Of a stretch of 64,000 bases of DNA, positions 42,955 through 53,682 are shown piece by piece. Position 1 is the stretch's first letter. Every line of letters begins with the position of its first letter. The stretch comes from Primulina eburnea (lineage: Eukaryota; Streptophyta; Magnoliopsida; Lamiales; Gesneriaceae): positions 24,767,545 to 24,831,544 of the forward strand of contig NC_133108.1 in assembly GCF_022965805.1 (NCBI RefSeq), given 5' to 3'. The notes under the pieces were generated by a model. That model made no database searches, was not told the origin of the DNA, and saw only the letters and a program-made list of their open reading frames with translations. The translations under genes and the position numbers were made by a program.

Positions 42955-44500
42955 ATGGAGAGGGAAGTAGGAGAGAGTTCGAACCAGGGGTTGTCTAAGG
43001 TTCAAATAGAGGCGTTATTTGGCATTTTAGTAGAATGATGAGGGCCAAGTTGGATCCTTTATATGAGAGGTTGGATAGGCTTGAAGTTAGCACTAGTGAA
43101 AATAAATCTAAGCCTAAAGGTTTGGGTACAGTCGAAGAAGAAGAGGATGATTATGAATTGGGAGTAGAAGAGGAGAGTCAAAACGAGAACTGGGGTAGGA
43201 GCGGAAGAGGTAGAGGATTTGGTAGAGGAAGAAGAGAAGCCTTACGTGGTAGGTACGATGATGGGAACAAGGAAAATAATAACATAGGTAGCATTAAGAT
43301 GAAAATTCCGTCGTTCCATGGTAAGTCGGATCCAGAGGCTTATTTAGAATGGGAAAATCGAGTTGAATTCGTGTTTGATTGTCACCATTATTCCAAACAA
43401 AAGAAGGTTAGGTTGGTCGTGGTTGAATTTGTTGATTATGCACTTATTTGGTGGGATCAATTAGTGACCACTAAGAGAAGATGCAATGAGAGGCCTAAAG
43501 AAACTTGGGCTGAGATGAAAAGCGTAATGAGGAAGAGTTTTTACCAAATCACTACTATAGAGAAATGTTTAAGAAGTTACAAACTTTGAGACAGGGTGTG
43601 AAGAGTGTTGAGGACTACTATAAATAATTGGAAGTAGTCATGATTAGAGCAAACATAGATTAGGATAGTGAGGCTACTATAGCTCGTTTTCTGTGTGGTT
43701 TGAACAGGGAAATTCAAGACCAAGTGGAACTTAGACATTACTTGGATCTAGATGAAATGGTGCAGATGACGATAAAAGTGGAGCAACAACTGAAGAGAAG
43801 AGGAGTTGGTCGTACCACACAATCTGGTAATACATCAACATCTTGGCGTTCCAACGTTGTTAAACGTGAAGAAAGCAAGGTAGTGGTCAAGCCCAAAGTT
43901 GACATTAAACAGGACGCGCCTAAGCAGGGAGTGCAAGGTAAACCTGAAACTCCTATTAATCGTTCTAGAGATATTAAATGTTTTAGGTGTCAAGGAGTTG
44001 GACATATTGCTAGCCAATGTCCCGATAAAAGGGTGATGGTGTTGAATAATTATGGGGAGTATGAATCTCATAGTGAGGGAGATGATGGAGAGGATGAAGA
44101 TGAGATGCCTGCATTAGAGGATCCTGACGAGGGATATGAGGCAGTTGTGGGTGAAGCGTTAGTGACTAGGCGTATAATGAGTACCCAAGTCAAGGAAGAA
44201 ACTAAGCAAAGGGAAAACTTATTCCATACTAGGTGTTTTGTCAATGGCAAGGTTTGCAATCTTATTATAGATAGAGGAAGTTGTACCAATGTTGCTAGTT
44301 TTGAGATGGTTGAAAAATTGAGCTTGCCTACTTTGAAACATCCTCAACCATATAGGCTACAATGGTTGAATGACTGTGCTGGAATGAAAGTGAACAAACA
44401 AGTCTTGGTTGCGTTTTCTATTGGGAAGTATATTGATGAGGTGTTATGTGATGTGGTGCCAATGCATGCTTGTCATATTTTGTTAGGGAGACCATGGTAA
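42955..44500 (+). pseudogene. Element H gag and protease
   Basis: The ATG at 42955 reads MEREVGESSNQGLSKVQIEA and meets a double stop TGA TGA (43036-43041). The next frame continues with RAKLDPLYERLDRLEVS, an RGRGFGRGRR basic stretch, and the capsid domain (KMKIPSFHGKSDPEAYLEWE). A frameshift lies near 43540-43590 and stops at about 43627 and 43663. Then come the zinc knuckle CFRCQGVGHIASQC and a protease with LIIDRGSCTNVAS, in which the usual second residue of the active-site D-G-G/D-S/T-G motif is arginine. A TAA at 44498-44500 ends this frame before RT. Confidence 0.86.
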
Positions 44501-45838
44501 TATGATAGACAAGTGACACATGATGGGTTTAAAAATAGATATTCTTTTGTACTCAAGAAAGAACCCATTGTTTTACTTCCTTTGTCCCCAAAACAAATCA
44601 TGGAAGACCAACGACAAAGAAAAAAAAGAGATGAGGCCGAAAGAAAGATTGAAAAGAAAACTGAGGTTGCCTTAAACAAACAAGAAAACGATATGGTCAA
44701 AAAAATTAGTGATAAAAAAAATGATGAGATGACCATAGAGCTAAAAAAAGAGGGAAAAGAAAATGAGAGGAAAGAGGTCAAAACGAAAACATATATGGCC
44801 CAAAAGAGTGATATGAAACAATTGTTGCACACACATGATACACTTGTGTTGATTCTATACAAAGAGATTTTCTTTAACACAAGTGATATAGCCGGATCCC
44901 TTCCAAGCATTGTTGTTTCACTTTTGCAGGAATTTGAAGATGTATTTCCGGAGGAGCTACCTCAAGGATTACCACCATTGAGGGGGATTGAGCACCAAAT
45001 TGATTTGGTACCCGAAAGTGTATTGCCAAATCGTCCAGCTTACAGAAGCAATCCGGAGGAGACTAAGGAGCTACAACTACAGGTAAGTGAGTTGTTAGAT
45101 AGGGGTTTTGTGCGTGAGTCCATGTCTCCTTGTGTTGTACCTGTTTTACTAGTTCCTAAGAAAGATGGCTCATGGCGTATGTGTGTGGATTTTAGGGCAG
45201 TTAATAACATAACCATCAAGTATAGGCATCCCATACCTAGATTAGATGATATGTTAGATGAGTTGCATGGTGCATGTATTTTTAGTAAAATTGACTTGAA
45301 CAGTGGTTATCATCAGATTAGGATGAAGGAAGGTGATGAGTGGAAAACAACATTTAAAACCAAATATGGGTTATATGAGTGGATGGTAATGCCTTTTGGT
45401 TTAACAAACGCTCCTAGCACCTTTATGAGGTTGATGAATCATGTCTTGCGTGCTTACATAAGGAAATTTGTTGTGGTTTATTTTGATGATATTCTTGTGT
45501 ATAGCAAAAATTTAGAAGAGCATGTCGAGCATTTGAGACTTGTACTGACAACACTTAGGGCTGAACATTTATATGCTAATCTTAAGAAATGTGATTTTTG
45601 TACAAGCAAACTTGTCTTTCTTGGTTTTGTGGTAAGTTCACAGGGGATACAAGTGGATGAGGACAAGGTAAGTGCTATTCAAGATTGGCCAACGCCTGCT
45701 AATGTTAGTCAAGTTCGAAGCTTTCATGGTCTTGCAAGCTTCTATAGGAGGTTTGTAAAAGATTTTAGCACACTGGCAGCACCGATGACGGCGGTGATTA
45801 AGAAGAACGTTCCATTCCATTGGGGCAAGGAGCCAGAG
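44501..45838 (+). pseudogene. Element H RT, truncated by element I
   Basis: After the stop the frame stays open: a long lysine/glutamate-rich linker (about 44600-44800), then RT from [20 protein letters not shown] through [20 protein letters not shown] and [13 protein letters not shown] (FDD intact) to [10 protein letters not shown]. The reading stops being RT at 45838, where element I begins; the apparent continuation to 45901 is LTR sequence. The RT type fits CRM/Reina chromoviruses. Confidence 0.88.
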
Positions 45839-45945
45839 TGTAAGGTCCGAGATCTATTAGTATCCATTAATATGAGACTCGGAAGATATCATTACGCATG
45901 ATGTGTAAGGAGAGGAGAAAAGACATGAGAAATAGGGTTTTGCAA

Positions 45946-46232
45946 GACCGCACCCGCGCTCAGAACAAGAGTTCACCCGCGGTCATGCAATTGTGGATTT
46001 TTGTAAGAAAAGCCGAAGCCACACCACACCTGCGGTGCAACTCAGACCGCACCCGCGGTGCATGGGCAGAAATTTGGCAAATTTTATTCGAAGCAAGACC
46101 GCACCCGCGGTGGTGTGACCGCACCCGCGGTAAGTACAAGACCGCACCCGCGGTCGATGATTTTAGAAAAATAATAGAGTTGCCGAAGGCACAGCGCACC
46201 CGCGCTGAGGAGATCACCGCACCCGCGGTCTT
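45946..46232. promoter_or_regulatory. ACCGCACCCGCGGT dyad array, element I 5' LTR (9 units)
   Basis: Nine units, mostly ACCGC-ACCC-GCGGT with one AGCGC-ACCC-GCGCT (about 46193-46206) and mixed or decayed ones at the left end. The 3' LTR of the same element has only four (62622-62770). Confidence 0.68.
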
Positions 46233-46456
46233 GCGTGCATTGTGAAAAATAAGACACTTGCCCCTACCATGCAATAAGAGGTGATGTGTCTTCATTTCTT
46301 GCATTCAGAGTGCTGAGGGCCGAGAGAATCCAGGAAGAAAGCTTCCATTTCCTTTGATCTTTGATTTGTGATTTTGAATGAAGTAGTAGTCTGATTTTCG
46401 ATACGAGTTGAGATTCTTACTCCTTGCATCAAGAGCTATCCAAGGATGTAAGTATT

Positions 46457-46461
46457 GTTCA
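46457..46461. repeat. Target-site duplication of element J, left copy
   Basis: GTTCA before J, repeated at 53683-53687. The intact site ATTGTTCATTTTTAAC is visible in the I 3' LTR near 62992. Confidence 0.95.
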
Positions 46462-46589
46462 TGTAATGCCCGGAAATTTAATCCTAGTATTCTGTAATTA
46501 TTGAAATATAATTTGATATGATTATGAAAGGATTAATCGGGACATGAAATACAAGTACGTGTGAAAAGTGTGTGTATTTGTGCGAAGGA

Positions 46590-46836
46590 CTCACGCACAT
46601 GCGCGGACCAATGCGCGCACCTGCGCGGACCATGCAGTAGGCTTCGCACATATGCGCGGAGTGACACCGCCCATATGCGCGAAGGAGACAGTAGCCATCC
46701 CCGAAATGCAATTCACCTCGCGCACCTGCGCCGAGAGATGCGTGCATATGAGCGAGGCGATGTGGGCAGTACGCGCCGAGACATTAGTCTCGCGCATATG
46801 CGCGGAAACCAGGCGCGCATATGCGCGAGAGGCTGG
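46590..46836. promoter_or_regulatory. CGCGCATATGCGCG dyad array, left LTR of J
   Basis: About nine units around the self-complementary core GCGCATATGCGC and variants (GCGCACCTGCGC, GCACATGCGC) within 250 bp, 40-290 bp upstream of the TATA-like sequence. Long ORFs across it in several frames are by-products of the repeats. Confidence 0.68.
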
Positions 46837-48063
46837 GCGTGAATTCTCAAGCTGACACGTATTGAATTTTGCATGTAATATATATACATATATTGCTTCA
46901 TTCTGAAAGTGAGAGAATCAAAATTGAGAGCTTCCGAGGGACGTAGCTTTTGTGATTTCAAAATTCCACCGTGCAGTATTCATCTGTCCAAATCGTAATC
47001 CGACTTCGGTACGGTAATCCTATCGTCGTAGGCTACAACTTGACATAAGTTTTGCTACGTTTTGACATGTTTTGAAATTATGCTATTGTCAGAATTGAAT
47101 AGGATTCAGATATAATGTTCTTGACATGTTAGACATCGTAAAATCGAAGTCAGATTAAGAAATAGACTGATTATGGAATTGTTATGATTTTCTGATTATA
47201 ATCGGTTGATACCGGACAGATTTGAATTGTGGATTGATTATAGATTATATTGGATATGGGTTATAGATTGTAACTATTATCAGGTGAATTGGTATTGACG
47301 GGAATATTGAGATTGTACAGTTATGCCGTCAATTTTGAATTAAATCCAGATTGATCATATTATTATGGAATTGACTGGTATATTGATATGAGATTATTGA
47401 TATTGTCAGTACCAGACAGGCTTTGAGTTCAGGACTTCGACTGAGCCAGAAACCGACAAAAGAAAGGTATAAGTCAATGTGGTATTGGGAAATGGACTTG
47501 AGTCGGTTTGGACTTGGGTTTCCCTAAATCACATACTTTACTTTATTGCATTGATATTTGCATTGAATTGATGATATACTTGTTCTCTTGATTTTAGATG
47601 ACAGGTAGTAGACGATTTATCTTGTGACAGAAGTGCCGGATTGTGGTGGTATCGTCACGGCACATTGCACGATGTCTCAAGATAGGTTATTAAAGATAGA
47701 ACTGCAGTCCATGACGGATAGGTCAGGACACCGGATGTTTGGTTATATCGAGTAATAGAAAATGGGAATTCGTCTATTACGGAATTCGATATAGGAATAC
47801 CAGGATATTGGTTATATCGAGTAATAGGAATACAGTTCCTTCTATTACGGAATTCGATATAGGAATACCACATCTGGAAACCGGATCCTTAGACTAGGAT
47901 TGAGTCTAGTCTGAATTATGAGTTATGTCGACAGATTGATATTGATTATGTTTCAGAATTTGATACATATATCTGTTACCTGATTACATGCTTTATATTG
48001 TTTTTATATGATTGCATGTTTCATTGATTTATACTGGGATTATATTCTCACCGGTATATCCGG

Positions 48064-48097
48064 CTGTTGTCTTGTCTGTATGTGTACTTGACAACAG
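48064..48097 (+). other. Hairpin near the 3' end of the J left LTR
   Basis: Arms CTGTTGTC and GACAACAG around a loop containing TCTGTATGTGTA. The same loop with arms CTGTTGTTATG/CATAACAACAG occurs in the I 3' LTR (63936-63969) and in K (58030-58063). The I 5' LTR (54626-54659) has it with one arm mutation. Confidence 0.6.
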
Positions 48098-48385
48098 GTG
48101 GGACAGGATCAGGGTCCAGGAGATGAGGAGAGATCGTGTTTAGAGTGGAGGCTCCGGACTTGGATTAGAGATAGGGTTGAACACTTGACATTAGTTGTTA
48201 AACCTTAGTTTATTTTGAATGCATGCAGTACAGGACTCGTATTGTATTTTATACGGATATGTATATGAGTTTGATTTCTTTACGTTCCGTATTGTAAAAA
48301 AAAAAAATTAGACCCTGTTTTTAATTGATTAATTAGTCCCAATTATGATTAAGAACTTGATTAGCGTCCGGGTCCCCACAACAGG

Positions 48386-48396
48386 TGGTATCAGAG
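48386..48396 (+). promoter_or_regulatory. Element J primer-binding site
   Basis: TGGTATCAGAG, five bases inside the LTR as in element I. From its ATCAGAG onward the sequence follows the tRNA itself instead of the usual leader, because the primer-binding site equals the tRNA acceptor-stem 5' strand. Confidence 0.88.
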
Positions 48397-48459
48397 TAGC
48401 GCAGCAGAAGCGTGGTGGGCCCATAACCCACAGGTCCCAGGATCGAAACCTGGCTCTGA
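48390..48459 (+). other. Captured initiator tRNA-Met sequence (retrotransposon-embedded)
   Basis: Seventy bases match a plant initiator tRNA-Met from its first base ATCAGAG through the D arm, the anticodon stem GGTGGGC-CCATAAC-CCAC-type region with anticodon CAT (48422-48424), the T arm CAGGATCGAAACCTG and the acceptor 3' strand CTCTGA. Against the sequence I recall, there are two G-to-A changes (near 48398 and 48406), and the last acceptor bases and CCA are absent. It is sense on the + strand, joined left to the primer-binding site and right to inverted integrase coding. Unlikely to be a working gene. Confidence 0.85.
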
Positions 48460-51400
48460 AGGTCTGTATCGTACGCTCTAACTGTCCGTCAGTCTGTGGA
48501 TGATATGCGGTACTTAGATGTAACTTCGTACTAAGAGCTTGCTGCAAACTCTGCCAGAAGTGCGATGTAAATCGAGGATCACGGTCTGAAACAATCGACT
48601 TCGGCACTCCATGCAATCTAATCACTTCTCGGACATAGATATCGGCCATCTGATCATATCGGTACGTCATCTTGTATGGAATAAAACATGCAGATTTGGT
48701 CAGTCGATCAATCACGACCCAAATCGCATCACAACCTCGGGAGGATCTCGGAGACTGTGTCACAAAATCCATGGAAATGTGATCCCATTTCCATTCAGGA
48801 ATGGACAAACTCTGTAACAATCCTCCTGGTTTCTTTCTCTCAGCTTTCACCTGTTGGCAATTCAGACACTTGGCTACAAATTCAGTCACATCAGATTTCA
48901 TTTGTTTCCACCAATACTGTGTCTTTAAATCATTATACATTTTCCGACCACCAGGATGAATGCTAAAACGACTGTTGTGCGCTTCTGTCAGTATTCGCTG
49001 TCTCAATTCTGAAACATTTGGCACAACAGTACAATTATTCACATACAAGACATTGTCACGAACCTGATATTCCGCTTGATGTCCAGCTCTGACCATTGCA
49101 ATCAAATTCTGTACCTTCTGATCAACTTTCTGAGCTTCTTTAATTTTCAAAAGTAGCTCTGGTTCAGCTTGAATAGTATATAATCTTATAGGTTGACAAT
49201 CGGTTTCAAAAGCTAATCCAGACAAACAGCAGTCCTTTATCAAATTCGATACACCCATCGTCGATAAGGATAGTGCACATACCTTTCGACTCAGCGCATC
49301 TGCTGCTGCATTCGACTTTCTTGGATAATATTTAATTTCACAATCAAAATCTTTCAGTAAATCCAGCCATCTTCGCTGTCTCATATTCAATTCAGATTGT
49401 GAAAACAGATATTTCAAGCTTTTATGATCAGAATAGATTTCAAATTTCTCGCCGTACAGATAATGTCGCCATATCTTCAAAGCAAAGACAATGGCTGCCA
49501 ACTCAAGGTCATGAATTGGATAGCGAGTTTCATGTGGTTTAAGATGTCTTGAGGCATAAGCAATCACATGCCCCCGTTGCATCAGAACACATCCCAATCC
49601 TCGGTGAGATGCATCACAATAAACCACAAATCCACCAGGGCCTGAAGGAATCGTCAACACAGGAGCACTGGTCAGCCTCTTTTTCAACTCAAGAAAACTG
49701 GATTCACAGTCTTCTGTCCACACAAATGGAGCATTCTTCTGGGTTAACTGCGTAATCGGTTTGGCAATACTCGAAAAATCTTTAATAAATCGGCGATAAT
49801 ATCCTGCCAAACCCATAAAACTGTGAATTTCCGGCACAGATGTAGGTCTCGGCCAAGAAATCACTGCCTCAACCTTACTGGGATCAACTGCAATACCATC
49901 TCCGGATATAATATGACCCAGAAATATCACCTGTTTCAACCAGAACTCGCATTTCGACAATTTAGCATACAGCTTCTCAGTCCTCAGAATTCTCAACACA
50001 GTCCTCAGATGATCAGCATGCTCAATCATATTCTTCGAATAAATCAATATATCATCAATGAATATGATCACAAAATCATCCAAGTATTTCTGAAAGACGC
50101 GGTTCATCAATCCCATAAATACCGCCGGTGCATTCGTCAAACCAAAAGGCATGACAATAAACTCATAATGTCCATACCTTGTTCTGAATGCTGTCTTGGA
50201 GATATCAGAGTCCCTGACTCTCAGTTGATGGTATCCAGATCTCAGATTGATCTTGGAATACACAGATGAACCTTGCAACTGATCAAACAAATCATCAATA
50301 CGAGGCAAGGGGAATTTATTCTTTACCGTTGCCTTGTTCAGCTGCCGGTAGTCGATACAAAGTCTCATCGACCCATCTTTCTTTCTCACGAACAGTACTG
50401 GAGCACCACAAGGAGATACACTCGGTCTAATATATCCCTTGGCCAGTAAATCCTCCAACTGTTCCTTCAATTCTTTCAATTTGATTGGTGCCATCCGGTA
50501 TGGAGCTCTCGAAATCGGGACTGTTCCTGGCATTAACTCAATGCTAAAGTCTATCTCTCGAATCGGAGGCAATCCAGGAATCTCCTCTGGAAAGACATCA
50601 GCAAACTCACACACCACTGGCAAATCCGCCAATGATGGGCTCGTCTTCAGTAAATCAACTGAATATACCAGGAATCCATCCGCTCCTTTCTGCAATAATC
50701 GAGTCATATTTATTGCAGATATCAAAGGAATTCTAGCTCTAGAACCCTTACCATAAAATTTCCACTCCTTAGTCATCTCAGGTCTGAATCGAACTATCTT
50801 GTGGAAACAGTCGACTGTAGCTCGGTACTTGGTCAACATATCGATACCGATAATGCAATCAAAATAAGATAAACCAAGCACAATACAGTCTAAATCAATC
50901 GTATGCCCGTCGTACTGCAGTATACACGATTTCACAGATTTCACCGATATCAAACCTGTTCCTAACGGAGACGTGACAGCTACTACAGTAGCTAAGGACT
51001 CAACAGGCAATGAATTCATTAAAGCAAATCTCTCAGACATAAAAGTATGTGATGCACCAGTATCAATCAATACATAAGCAGGATAACCAGAAATAAAACA
51101 GTTACCTGCAACTACATCATCAGGGACATCCTGTGCCTGCTCCTCGGTCAAAGCAAAAACTCTGGCCTGCTGTCTCGGAGGCTGGCTCAATGTCTGGCTA
51201 CCTCCTGGCCTCTGCTGTGACTGAGTAGGCGGTGCTGGCTGGAAGGAATGAACGGCAGATGGTCGTCTACCTGCCTGAGCCACTGATCCAGATGACTCAG
51301 CTGCCTGTGATCCCTGGGCACCTCTCTATGGACACACTCGGGCAAAGTGTCCCTGCTGTCTACAGATACGACAGCTGCCAACTACTCCTCGGCACTGATC

Positions 51401-51479
51401 TGTGGAATGTCTCCCTCCACAAGTACCACAGTACGGTCCTGCATAGCTCTGGCTCTGCCCGGTCTATCTAGAGCCACTC
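48460..51479 (-). pseudogene. Inverted gag end-protease-RT-RNase H-integrase block of J
   Basis: Minus-strand reading from gag's SSGSR and its zinc knuckle CRICRQQGHFARVC, through a TAG near 51327-51329, then a 984-codon open frame from 51283. It covers the protease ([14 protein letters not shown]), RT ([11 protein letters not shown] intact), RNase H ([21 protein letters not shown]), integrase HHCC (CLNCQQVKA) and core up to [14 protein letters not shown]. There it runs into antisense tRNA and LTR (the last roughly 45 codons to 48329). The integrase glutamate region is present but everything after it is lost. Orientation is opposite to the LTRs, so the LTR promoter would make its antisense. 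Confidence 0.92.
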
Positions 51480-51661
51480 GAACTGGACGAGAAATTGAGT
51501 TATATTGAGAAACCGATCCGAATTATCGATCGTAAAGAAAAACAGCTCAGAACAAAGATGATTCCTCTTGTGAAAATTCAATGGACTCGTCGTGGCACTG
51601 AAGAAGCTACGTGGGAGACTGAATCTGATATGAGGCAGGAATTCCCAGCATTGTTTCACTG
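51480..51661 (+). pseudogene. Element J chromodomain tail
   Basis: Reads LSYIEKPIRIIDRKEKQLRT, MIPLVKIQWTRRGTEEATWE and the stop after FPALFH, the normal C-terminus of this pol, in the LTR's orientation. It is fused at about 51480 to the inverted gag; a short shared TCGA-type sequence at the junction suggests microhomology. Confidence 0.9.
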
Positions 51662-51747
51662 ATGTAAATTCCTGATACAGTTTCTGTGTATATATACTCC
51701 TTTTTGATATGATTGAATGCTTGTGATTTCGAGGACGAAATCGTATC

Positions 51748-51762
51748 TTAGGGGGGGAGAAA
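51748..51762 (+). promoter_or_regulatory. Element J polypurine tract
   Basis: TTAGGGGGGGAGAAA immediately before the right LTR, after GATTTCGAGGACGAAATCG, as in element I. Confidence 0.88.
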
Positions 51763-53682
51763 TGTAATGCCCGGAAATTTAATCCTAGTAATCTGTAATT
51801 ATTGAAATATAATTTGATATGATTATGAAAGGATTAATCGGGACATGAAATACAAGTACGTGTGAAAAGTGTGTGTATTTGTGCGAAGGACTCACGCACA
51901 TGCGCGGACCAATGCGCGCACCAACGCGGACCATGCAGTAGGCTTCGCGCATATGCGCGGAGTTACACCACGCATATGCGCGAAGGAGACAGTAGCCATC
52001 CCCGAAATGCAATTCACCTCGCGCACCTGCGCCGAGAGATGCGTGCATATGCGCGAGGCGATGTGGGCAGTACGCGCCGAGACATTAGTCTCACGCATAT
52101 GCGCGGAAACCAGGCGCGCATATGCGCGAGAGGCTGGGCGTGAATTCTCAAGCTGACACGTATTGATGTTTGCATGTAATATATGTACATATATTGCTTC
52201 ATTCTGAAAGTGAGAGAATCAAAATTGAGAGCTTCCGAGGGACGTAGCTTTTGTGATTTCAAAATTCCACCGTGCAGTATTCATCTGTCCAAATCGTAAT
52301 CCGACTTCGGTACGGTAATCCTATCGTCGTAGGCTACAACTTGACATAAGTTTTGCTACGTTTTGACATGTTTTGAAATTATGCTATTGTCAGAATTGAA
52401 TAGGATTCAGATATAATGTTCTTGACATGTTAGACATCGTAAAATCGAAGTCAGATTAAGAAATAGACTGATTATGGAATTGTTATGATTTTCTGATTAT
52501 AATTGGTTGATACCGGACAGATTTGAATTGTGGATTGATTATAGATTATATTGGATATGGGTTATAGATTGTAACTATTATCTGGTGAATTGGTATTGAC
52601 GGGAATATTGAGATTGTACAGTTATGCCGTCAATTTTGAATTAAATCCAGATTGATCAGATTATTATGGAATTGACTGGTATATTGATATGAGATTATTG
52701 ATATTATCAGTACCAGACAGGCTTTGAGTTCAGGACTTCGACTGAGCCAGAAACCGACGAAAGAAAGGTATAAGTCAATGTGGTATTGGGAAATGGACTT
52801 GAGTCGGTTTGGACTTGGGTTTCCCTAAATCACATACTTTACTTTATTGCATTGATATTTGCATTGAATTGATGATATACTTGTTCTCTTGATTTTAGAT
52901 GACAGGTAGTAGACGATTTATCTTGTGACAGAAGTGCCGGATAGTGGTGGTATCGCCACGACACATTGCACGATGTCTCAAGATAGGTTATTAAAGATAG
53001 AACTGCAGTCCATGACGGATAGGTCAGGACACCGGATGTTTGGTTATATCGAGTAATAGGAAATGGGAATTCGTCTATTACGGAATTCGATATAGGAATA
53101 CCAGGATATTGGTTATATCGAGTAATAGGAATACAGTTCCTTCTATTACGGAATTCGATATAGGAATACCACATCTGGAAACCGAGATCCCTAGACTAGG
53201 ATTGAGTCTAGTCTGAATTATGAGTTATGTCAACAGATTGATATTGATTATGTTTCAGATTTTGATACATATATCTGTTACCTGATTACATGCTTTATAT
53301 TGTTTTATATGATTGCATGTTTCATTGATTTATACTGGGATTATATTCTCACCGGTATATCCGGCTGTTGTCTTGTCTGTATGTGTACTTGACAACAGGT
53401 GGGACAGGATCAGGGTCCAGGAGATGAGGAGAGATCGTGTTTAGAGTGGAGGCTCCGGACTTGGATTAGAGATAGGGTTGAACACTTTACATTAGTTGTT
53501 AAACCTTAGTTTATTTTGAATGCATGCAGTACAGGACTCGTATTGTATTTTATACGGATATGTATATGAGTTTGATTTCACTACGTTCCGTATTTTAAAA
53601 AAAAAAAAATTAGACCCTGTTTTTAATTGATTAATTAGTCCCAATTATGATTAAGAACTTGATTAGCGTCCGGGTCCCCACA
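51763..53682 (+). repeat. Element J right LTR (1,920 bp)
   Basis: Same termini as the left LTR. The CGCGCATATGCGCG array lies at 51891-52137 and the hairpin at 53365-53398. It ends GTCCCCACA, followed by GTTCA. Confidence 0.95.
51891..52137. promoter_or_regulatory. CGCGCATATGCGCG dyad array, right LTR of J
   Basis: The same units as in the left LTR, with several substitutions that restore or break individual dyads (for example CACGCATATGCGCG here against CCGCCCATATGCGCG there). Confidence 0.68.

Larger units (their letters stand above)
41627..45838 (+). mobile_element. Element H: CRM/Reina-like chromovirus, 5' part
   Basis: Inserted in G's gag. Order: a short LTR (about 841 bp), primer-binding site, leader with a likely intron, gag with zinc knuckle, protease, RT. 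It is cut at 45838 by element I; RNase H, integrase and the 3' LTR must lie right of the window. The short LTR overlapping pol 3' coding, and RT motifs such as [20 protein letters not shown], differ from the Tekay elements around it. Confidence 0.85.
45839..46461 (+). repeat. Element I 5' LTR, first part
   Basis: Starts TGTAAGGTCCGAGATC and matches 62517 onward. It holds nine dyad units (45946-46232). It is interrupted at GTTCA by element J; the LTR resumes at 53683/53688. Confidence 0.94.
46462..48380 (+). repeat. Element J left LTR (1,919 bp)
   Basis: Starts TGTAATGCCCGG and ends GGTCCCCACA. It holds a CGCGCATATGCGCG array (46590-46836), a TATA-like TAATATATATACA at about 46876-46888, and a hairpin near its 3' end (48064-48097). 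Roughly 1-2% different from the right LTR by eye, with changes concentrated in the array. Confidence 0.95.
46462..53682 (+). mobile_element. Element J: gypsy element with inverted interior and captured tRNA
   Basis: Two full-length LTRs (1,919 and 1,920 bp, both +), a + strand primer-binding site and purine tract, and a perfect GTTCA duplication show a complete integrated copy. Between them lie an initiator tRNA-Met-like sequence (48390-48459), a block of gag-end to integrase coding in reverse orientation (48460-51479), and a forward chromodomain tail (51480-51661). The gag N-terminus and the second half of integrase are missing. Since the ends are normal, the rearrangement probably arose during reverse transcription before integration. 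Confidence 0.93.

Noticed and set aside
46590..46836. CRISPR-like appearance of short repeats with spacers
   Set aside because: The units are degenerate, spacing is irregular, the DNA is plant, and the arrays sit in LTR promoter regions. No cas genes.
46561..46855. Overlapping ORFs in several frames across the dyad arrays (also 51862-52156, 59231-59526, 59935-60230)
   Set aside because: Open frames result from GC-rich repeats without stops. Compositions differ by frame, and the sequence diverges as dyads, not as codons.
48295..48310. Poly-A run suggesting a processed pseudogene or LINE end
   Set aside because: The same run is in the other J LTR (about 53596-53608), so it is part of the LTR.
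48390..48459. Functional tRNA-Met gene
   Set aside because: Two changes against the recalled consensus, the last acceptor bases are missing, and it is fused to a primer-binding site and inverted integrase. Treated as a captured copy.
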